From Chromera velia (lineage: Eukaryota > Sar > Chromeraceae), in contig JAHBMJ010004706.1 in the NCBI GenBank assembly GCA_018398765.1, positions 1 through 64,000 on the forward strand: DNA of 64,000 bases, given 5' to 3'. Below the pieces are notes generated by a model, which worked only from the letters and a program-made list of their open reading frames with translations, was not told where the DNA came from and searched no databases. The position numbers were made by a program, and so were the translations under genes. This document shows positions 57,307 through 64,000 of this stretch, piece after piece (positions within the stretch are counted from its first letter, which is position 1; each line of letters begins with the position of its first letter).

Positions 57307-58155
57307 CCCTAAAGAATTGTCAGTGAAACTGCTAGTGGAATTGCCAGTTACTTGCCATTTTTACTAGCGGTTTTGGAATATATGGCCGATGGCGGTTTTG
57401 CAAATTGCTAGTAGGTCAATCTCGCGATCCATAAAGAGTATAAGGCTGAAAATTTGTCTACAAAGAGCGCTTAAGCATTGTTTTACTAAACACTAACTCT
57501 TATGACTTAAAAACAACTTAAACACTGGCTAAACAAACTTTTGAAACCGCCAGTTAGGTTAGAGGTGGGAATATTTTGGCAAGTAGTAGCAAGTAGCAAA
57601 AAATTATTAATCAAATTTCTGCCACTTACCAAAATGTTTCCGCCGGTCACCCAACAAGCGGTTTTGTCTAGCAAATCTTCGAATTGTTTTTAAGCTATAA
57701 GAGTTAGTATTTAATAAAAGACTGCTTACGAGCTCTTCCTACACCAATTTTTAGCCTTACATGCTATATAGATCGTGAAATCGACCCTACTAGCAGTTTG
57801 TAAAACCGCCACCGGCCATTCCAGAACCGCTAACGGCGGTTTTGCCAAAACCGCTGGTCAACTAGCAAAAATTTTCTACCACTAGCGATTTTTGAGCCAA
57901 CTAGCAGACCGTAGTAGCGGTTTTTCGTTAGAGGGGAAAAACTATTGAAAGGAGCTCTATAAAACAGCTTGCTTATCTTATGACGTTTAGTTTGCTTTGT
58001 ACATCAATTTTTAGCTGTATACTCCACATAGATTGCAAGATCAACCCTACTAGCAATTTTGAAAACCGTTACCAAAACCACTACCTAGGCACTCAAAATG
58101 GTAAGTTCACTAGCAATTCGGATCCACTAGCGGTTCCACTAGCAATTTTTTAGGG
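57307..58155. mobile_element. Foldback/TIR element with internal inverted repeats
   Basis: The left end CCCTAAAGAATTGTCAGTG and the reverse complement of the right end (CCCTAAAAAATTGCTAGTG) match over about 33 bp, then more loosely. Inside, about 57380-57515 and 57680-57825 are inverted copies at roughly 75-80% identity. A third copy of the latter lies at about 57955-58065. The motif CTAGCGGTTTT recurs many times. There is no coding frame and no clear target duplication. It is probably a non-autonomous DNA element. Confidence 0.65.
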
Positions 58156-58343
58156 CTTACAATTACAATACTTTTAAAAAGGTTTCAATCTAGGCTTCAA
58201 TGTTGTCTAGTAGCTTATTATTCTATAAGGAATCATTTATTTGGTTTAATTAGTTACGTTACTATGTGATTCTAGGATTCCCAGTGTGCCTTATATTAAT
58301 GCATATTATAAATTTAACTATAGTAGTAATAACAGTACAATTA

Positions 58344-58470
58344 ACGGCCAAGAAGGTCTGTTACCTGGTCTAATGCGTCTATAGGCGCTTTCCTTAGAAG
58401 CTACATGTTGGACATTCGGCAATGATCGGCATTGGGGCAGGAGCCTGGAGGCCAATCCTCAGGGTAGGGA
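58344..58470. repeat. Dispersed repeat, copy 2
   Basis: Shares ATGCGTCT-AGGCGCTTTCC, ATTCGGCA, CGGCATTGGGG and GGAGGCCAATCCTC, in the same order, with 26638-26745. It has a small extra piece (GATCGGCA) in the middle. Confidence 0.65.
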
Positions 58471-59197
58471 AAAAGGTAGGTTATGAGGTTAGGTTATAGG
58501 TTATTGGCCCTCTAGTTATGATAACTGGTCATAATTGGCGGTTAACCGGGTTAACTAGTAAGAGCTGATAAAAATGATATTATAGCTAGAAACAACTTCA
58601 AACAAGCAAAAAATAACCCCCCAATACGTCGAATGTCGGACCTACTGTTGGGGCCTGGCAATATACACTCGACCTCAACCACATATGAGCTCTCCATGTC
58701 TTCCCACGACCTTGCCTTTTCCGTTAGGAGCGGCTGATCGTCACTCTTTCTATCCGAGTACTACTGCTGCCGTTGCCCCTCCCTCAACGCTCACTCTTCG
58801 CACCTCTCCCCTAGTGCTTCACAGGCACCCGCTGGCTGCTCTGTGGTGCACAAAAAAATACCTGAAAACATAATAAAACGGTTGTAAAACTTTGTTATGA
58901 CAACTGAAAAGATATAAAAAGTATGTGGACTATAAATACGTACAATCAAATAAGTGGTTATATAAATTAAAATTGTCTTTTTATCATGTTTTGGTTGTCT
59001 TTCATTCGTTTTCCATATGTCACACCTATAAAAATCACGTTTTTACAGTAAAAAGTTTCAAATTTAGTGAGGAAACGACCTCTGGACATAAAAAGGTTAC
59101 ATAACCGATAGGTTAACCGAACTGAAACCCTGTTTGACGGCCAAGTCGGTTCGGTTCGGTTAATAGCCTATTTCTTATCCTAGGGTCAGTCCTCCGA

Positions 59198-59438
59198 ACC
59201 TCCCTGAACCTAAGTGTTACTTGACAAAATATAATTAAGATGATCTCTATGTGTAGCATCGTTTTTCCAAAGACCGTCCACGTCTGCGACGTAGACGGTC
59301 GAGACGGTTAAGACACTGTCCAGATATGTGGCTTTAGCTTTCAAGACACCATAAATGATCCACGTCTGCAGCGCGGACTTTCAAGTTTATCCAACGATGC
59401 AGCTTGAACTTTCAATTGGTAGTTAGGTTCAGGGAGGT
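59198..59438. mobile_element. Small MITE-like element with 16-bp terminal inverted repeats
   Basis: ACCTCCCTGAACCTAA at 59198-59213 is perfectly inverted at 59423-59438. The 241-bp interior holds two GC-rich near-palindromes built on CCACGTCTGC, like one at 46173. No coding capacity. Confidence 0.55.
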
Positions 59439-60026
59439 CATCGAAGTCTTCCGGACATAACTCTTAATCCTAATTAACAGTTTTACAATATACTTATTTA
59501 TATAAATAAACTCTGTAAATAAAATATAAATATTAAGATAAATATATATATAATTCTACTATAATTTTCGACTAACGACTTATTCTTTAGGTAAAAACCT
59601 AGGCGCCACGCATAAAAAAAAGAAGAAAAATTCGGCGTCCTCAACTTTTTTTTTTCTTTTCTTTTTTTTTTTTTTTAGGTCAAAAGTTAGGTTTAAATTT
59701 TGTGTGGAAAAGTAACTTTCAAAGTCGAAAGTGATTCTTTTCCTTTTGGAGGCACTCGAAATAAAAAAATAAAAAAAATAAAAAAAAATTAGACCTTCCC
59801 AACTTTTTTTTTTTTTTCTATGTGCGGCGCCTAGTCAAAAACCTAGTTAAAAACAAATGACTCTAGGCGTTTCCCTTGCAAGCCGCCCGCGCTTAGCTAG
59901 TCAGCAGCAGGCTGAGCAGTTGTTACCAGCTTACGTACGTATGAACATAATATTCAACATATAACAACATGCAAAGGGTTTTTTTAACACATCATCTTTG
60001 AACATGTACTTAGCGCTACAGCGCGG

Positions 60027-60522
60027 TCAAACTCCCAGGAAAGACCCCAGAAAGACTCTGGAATTCCACATGGCGTGAATCAACACGGGGACAAGGAGGT
60101 TGCCTGAGTGAAGGTACAAAATGGCCCAGGCAAAACCTAAAAGCGCTAAGGGCACACCTGCACTTATTTGTAGATGGTGTGCCGAAAACAATAACGACGT
60201 GATTGGTACAGCAATCGAGGTCGGCAAGAAGGACCCGAAGAACGACAGTGCGAATCCTCTGTACAGAACTTCTTCCCACATGGGCGCACTCACGCAAGGG
60301 GCCACTGCCCCCACGGCCATAGACAGGACGTCGTTCTCTTCCGGGTTGATCATTTTAGCCACAACGGTCTCGGAGGCAGCCTGCAGGTGCAGTGCAACGA
60401 AAGGCACAAGCACGGGTGCAGAAATGTGAAGCAGAGACAGGAACTCAAAGGGGCGAACACACACACCCGCACACACGCACGCAGAAAGCGGCATACAGTT
60501 TCTCTCCCTCTCTCTTTCTCGT

Positions 60523-60560
<38 letters not shown>

Positions 60561-60789
60561 TGACACAAACACACACGAACACACACACACACACACACAC
60601 ACACGCACGCACGCACGCACACACAGACACACCACCCGCACGGACGCATGCACGGACGCATCCAAGAGCAGAAAGACGGAGAGAGAGTGGGAAAGAGAGT
60701 GCAAGAAAAACAAGAGACAAACAAACTAAAGGACCTCTTTTGACACACAGACTATATGGCTTCTTTTTTTTCTTGTTTCCTTCTTTTTC

Positions 60790-60829
<40 letters not shown>

Positions 60830-60963
60830 CATGTGACTTCTTTTTATCTTTTTTCTTTCTTTTTCCTCTTGAAACAGACACACAGACTATATGTTTTTTC
60901 TTCTCCCTCCTTTTCTTCATGACAGACTATATGTTTCTTCTTCTTCTCCCTCCTTTTCTTCAT

Positions 60964-60995
<32 letters not shown>

Positions 60996-61132
60996 CACCA
61001 TGTGACTTCTTTTTATCTTTTTTCTTTCTTTTTCCTCTTGAAACAGACACACAGACTATATGTTTCTTCTTCTCCCTCCTTTTCTTCATGACAGACTATA
61101 TGTTTCTTCTTCTTCTCCCTCCTTTTCTTCAT

Positions 61133-61171
<39 letters not shown>

Positions 61172-61740
61172 CATGTGACTTCTTTTTATCTTTTTTCTTT
61201 CTTTTTCTTCTTGAAACAGACACACAGACTATATGTTTCTTCTTCTCCCTCCTTTTCTTCATGACAGACTATATGTTTCTTCTTCTTCTCCCTCCTTTTC
61301 TTCATGACAGACAGACAGACAGACAGACAGAAAGAAAGAAAGAAAGAAAGGAAGGAAGGAAGGAAGAAAGGAAGGAAGGAAGAAAGGAAGAAAGGAAGAA
61401 AGGAAGAAAGGAAGAAAGGAAGAAAAGAAGGAAAAAGGAAGGAAGCAAGGAAGAAAAAAGAAAAAAGGAAGCAAAGAAGGAAGGAAGACGAAAAAGAGAC
61501 AAGCAAGCAAGGAAGAAAGAAAAGTAAGTGGGAAAAGAAAGATAAGGAATTGAAGGCAGGAAGGAAGGAACGGAAAGAAGGGAGGAAGGAAGGAAAGGAA
61601 GAAAAAAAGGAAAGAAAGGAAAGAAACAAAAGAAAGGAAAGAAAGGAAGGAAGGAAGGAAGGAACGAAGGAAGGAAGGAAGGAAGGAAGGAAGGAAGAAA
61701 GAAACAAAGAAAGAAAGAAAGAAAGGAAGGAAGGAAGGAA

Positions 61741-61794
<54 letters not shown>

Positions 61795-63581
61795 AAAGAA
61801 GGAAAGAAGGAAAGAAGGAAAGAAAGGAAAGAACGGAAAGAAAGGAGAGAACGGAAAGAAAGAAAGAAAGAAAGAAAGAAGGAAGGAAGGAAGGAAGGAA
61901 GCAGAGAGGAAAAGAAGCAGACTAACATCTTCAAACTGCGATGGGAAGAGGCTTTCGCTAACGATCTCGTTCAGCGGCCCGATAAAGTTGTACGCCATAC
62001 AGGACACGAAGTACCCCCCCACGACCCACCACACCCAATTCGCATCCCAACGGAGTCTGTACCCCTTCCCTCTGGGAGGAAACCACGGACGCAGCTGGCT
62101 GCCGATCAGATAGACCCCAATTCCGACCCACAGAAAGTGCGAGACCACAACCTGCGTTGACGGCAAAGAAAAGAAATCATACGTCCATATCAGTCGAGAG
62201 GTGGGCTGGAGACAGGGAAACAGGGAGGAGGAGGAGATGGCTGCACATTTTAGCAAGAGAGAAGGGTGCATTCGGAGACTTTTCGGTGAAGTGCAAGCGA
62301 AGAGCACCAACGAACCTGGAAAGGATGAGGAAGCAGAAGGGGAGAAAAAACAATTGAAGGGATGTGGGAAGGGGGTGGAAGACGACGGGAAGAAAGGAGA
62401 GACTTGTGCATTGCAGAGAGAGGAGAGACGAGCCGTCCAAGAAGAGGAACTGGAGGGAACGGAGAGGGAAGCTAAGGGGAGGACCGCAGATATTCGAGGG
62501 AAACGCATTTCTAGGGGGAATGCAGCGCTTGACTCACAGACTGAATGACGACTCAGTGAGTCATGGGTGTGTCTTGAATGAGTAACTGAGGCGTGCTTAC
62601 GTACGGAGTGAATGACTCGCACTCACGAGATTGTGCGACGGAGCAACGAACGAAACAGTGAGAGGAGTGAAACGCAAATGACGGAGTGAGAGAACCAGGG
62701 GCAGACGAAGAGCCCATTTGACAGTTCGTACTCAGCATAGACGGACCGCACAACCAACCGACCTGAAGTGCCCTGTGCATTGCTACAGATATGGGAGCCC
62801 CGGCAGCCGCTGCCGCATATAGAATGCCTTCGAAGAAGATTGCCACATAGCTGGAGAGGAAGTATGCAACACCGAGCATGACCATCAGTACCATCTGCTT
62901 GTTTCTCTCTTCCGCCTCGGCCCTCTTCCATGGTACTTGGGGCGGATAAGTAGAGGGCAGTATCGCGACCCCTGCCCGTCTCCTCACATACGCAACGAGA
63001 CCCAAGACACCCATGCCCACGAGGGAGTCCAATTGGAAGGCCCTGAAGAGCCCTACTTGATTGGGTATGAGTTGACAGGGGAAGCCTACCTGGAGTTTTG
63101 ACAAAACGAGAAGGTTCAGGGCATAAAAGGATAAGGCAATAGCCGCTTGAACCGGTGGCGGGAGGGTGGTGGTGATGGCAGGGAACATCCAGGCAGGAAG
63201 GCGGTCGCGCCAGAAGGGGTCTTTCTTTGCTTTTTCGGACCAATTGTTCAAAACAGGGGGGGTCGTGGTTCCAAGTCCTAGGTCTGTATTTGTCTCTTCG
63301 TCCACAACCTTTTTTTTGGTTCGCGCAGACAGCGAACTCAGCGGGGCATCCGAAAGGAGACGGGGATGGAGACTCCGAAATGGAACATGACCAAAGGTCT
63401 TGGAGGAGAGTGGTGTGAGAGGGGACTTTTGCAGAAAGGCACAGGAAGGAGAGAGGAGACAAAAGAGGACTACAAGAAGCAATGGACAAAAGCAGACGGG
63501 CCCTCGGGAGGAAAAAAGAGAGCGCTGCCGTCTCATGACGAAGTTCTGCCCTCTGATCTCAGAACTTTCTCTTTTCTTCAT
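60027..63581 (-). CDS. CPBP-family (CAAX-type) intramembrane metalloprotease with plastid-type leader
   Basis: Exons are 63581-62763, 62151-61927 and 60380-60027. Phase 0 throughout; 465 residues. The start is ATG 63579-63581; an ATG at residue 16 is an alternative. The leader has a basic start and a hydrophobic core (CPLLLVVLFCLLSPSCA), then Phe at about residue 49. A Ser/Lys/Arg-rich, acid-poor stretch of about 50 residues follows. That is the bipartite layout used to reach complex red-lineage plastids. The rest has about eight membrane helices. Exon 3 carries the family motifs: EEVLYRG (Glu384, Glu385, Arg389), FSAHH (His416/417) and HAMWNS (His450). These form the metal-binding protease site. 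Plant homologues act in thylakoid or envelope membranes; a plastid role here is inferred. Both introns are long; intron 2 is filled with repeats. Confidence 0.85.
60508..60625. repeat. (CT)n / (GT)n / (CA)n microsatellites in intron 2
   Basis: Consecutive CT, GT and CA runs, with CGCACGCACG at the end, in the second intron of the CPBP gene. Confidence 0.95.
60730..61330. repeat. Three tandem ~175-bp repeat units in intron 2
   Basis: Each unit has a (GACA)n block, then CCATGTGACTTCTTTTTATC, a T/C-rich part, AAACAGACACACAGACTATA and two CCTCCTTTTCTTCATGACAG blocks. Units start at about 60791, 60965 and 61137 and are nearly identical. This points to recent amplification inside the intron. Confidence 0.85.
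61330..61915. repeat. (GAAA)n / (GGAA)n purine repeat in intron 2
   Basis: About 585 bp of purine tetranucleotides. On the coding (minus) strand this is a long polypyrimidine tract. Long Ser/Leu/Phe frames read through it and into exon 2; they are artefacts. Confidence 0.95.
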
Positions 63582-64000
63582 TCTGTCTTTGCATGGGAGA
63601 GAAGGCGCCCCTTTCGCTCTGGTTTCCCAAACAGTTTGCAAGTGAGGTGGGGTGTGGATGCCGACAACTGCCCGCTGCTTCTCGCGTTTGAGGTCACCTC
63701 AGGCTCCGGCCAAGACTGGTCATGCATGGACTTGATAGGAGACGTGGCACCCAATTGCATGCGGTCCCGAAAGGCTTTGTTGCACAGAGAAAAAAACGCA
63801 TTTAATTGCGGAGCGCTTTAGTACATCGTATCCCATTTTAGAGTGGGTCGGAAACCCACTTTGTCGTCCAGAATGTGTGTGTATGAGATACAGCAGAAAG
63901 TGAAACAGTCTCTACGGACGTTGGCAGAAGCATACGTTGGTGGAGAACACTTGATAATCTCCGCGAGATCTTGGTCAGGCTTCGTTTTTCGTTGGAGACG
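63582..64000. other. Upstream region of the CPBP gene
   Basis: No gene is supported. A small hairpin, AGTGGGT-CGGA-AACCCACT, lies at 63843-63860. Confidence 0.4.

Larger units (their letters stand above)
58156..60026. other. AT-rich intergenic with several dispersed repeats
   Basis: It contains repeat copy 2 (58344-58470) and a small inverted-repeat element (59198-59438). Two T- and A-runs at 59646-59680 and 59764-59815 are bounded by CCTAGGCGCC and GGCGCCTAG. A third fragment of the 26638 repeat is near 59862. The short frame at 58685-58873 is not convincing. Confidence 0.55.

Noticed and set aside
60790-61330. CRISPR-like spacing of repeated blocks
   Set aside because: The units are tandem microsatellite-rich repeats with no unique spacers, inside a eukaryotic intron.
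61186-62622. A 478-codon minus-strand frame
   Set aside because: Only 61927-62151 is real coding (CPBP exon 2). The rest reads through intron microsatellite.
63021-63098. A roughly 46-bp intron inside CPBP exon 1 (CAG|GTAGGC … TTCAG)
   Set aside because: Removing it shifts the frame away from the hydrophobic coding continuation. Reading through keeps a membrane helix and the correct phase.
1-64000. Bacterial or organellar origin of the window
   Set aside because: Spliced genes, LTR and LINE retroelements and a tRNA without encoded CCA show nuclear eukaryotic DNA.

Overview
The window looks like nuclear DNA of a photosynthetic alveolate, most likely a chromerid such as Chromera velia. This is inference from the gene set, not a database match. 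Four things point there: spliced eukaryotic genes with long microsatellite-filled introns; a CEP164-like centriole/basal-body protein; a membrane protease with a bipartite leader (signal peptide, then Phe at the predicted cleavage site) typical of complex red-lineage plastids; and abundant old transposons.

Layout. 1-712 holds the last two exons of a probable GT34 glycosyltransferase (+). 2.2-3.6 kb is an intronless acyltransferase-3-type membrane protein (-), divergent from a small secreted protein at 4.3-4.9 kb (+). 4.9-14.2 kb is mostly gene-poor, with microsatellites and a decayed multi-exon locus (7.5-10.9 kb). 14.3-18.6 kb is a nine-exon MFS transporter (-). A tRNA-Gly(TCC) lies at 19.03-19.10 kb (-). 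19.5-25.2 kb encodes a roughly 1,757-residue disordered protein (+). 27.2-33.1 kb is a seven-exon divergent protein kinase (-) of about 1,390 residues with very large insertions between its core motifs.

33.74-45.55 kb is a broken Ty3/gypsy-type LTR element with a chromodomain. A decayed APE-type LINE (37.7-43.7 kb, opposite strand) is inserted in its integrase region. 45.5-51.6 kb is mostly AT-rich, with inverted repeats and two fragmentary loci. 51.7-57.0 kb is the four-exon CEP164-like gene (+), 1,415 residues, close to the length of human CEP164. 57-60 kb is AT-rich with foldback elements. 60.0-63.6 kb is the three-exon CPBP/CAAX-type protease gene (-).

The most unusual signal is shared by all the spliced genes. 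The 5' splice site is G|GTCAGT rather than G|GTRAGT: position +3 is C in 16 of 21 introns I could place by reading phase and homology, and never A. The 3' splice site is nearly always TGCAG. This predicts a changed U1 snRNA 5' end. A second theme is decay by transitions: all 19 differences between the two LTRs are transitions, and the nested LINE is broken only by in-frame stops.

All splice sites were placed by eye from frame, phase and family motifs. Family calls rest on motifs I recognise; no search was run.
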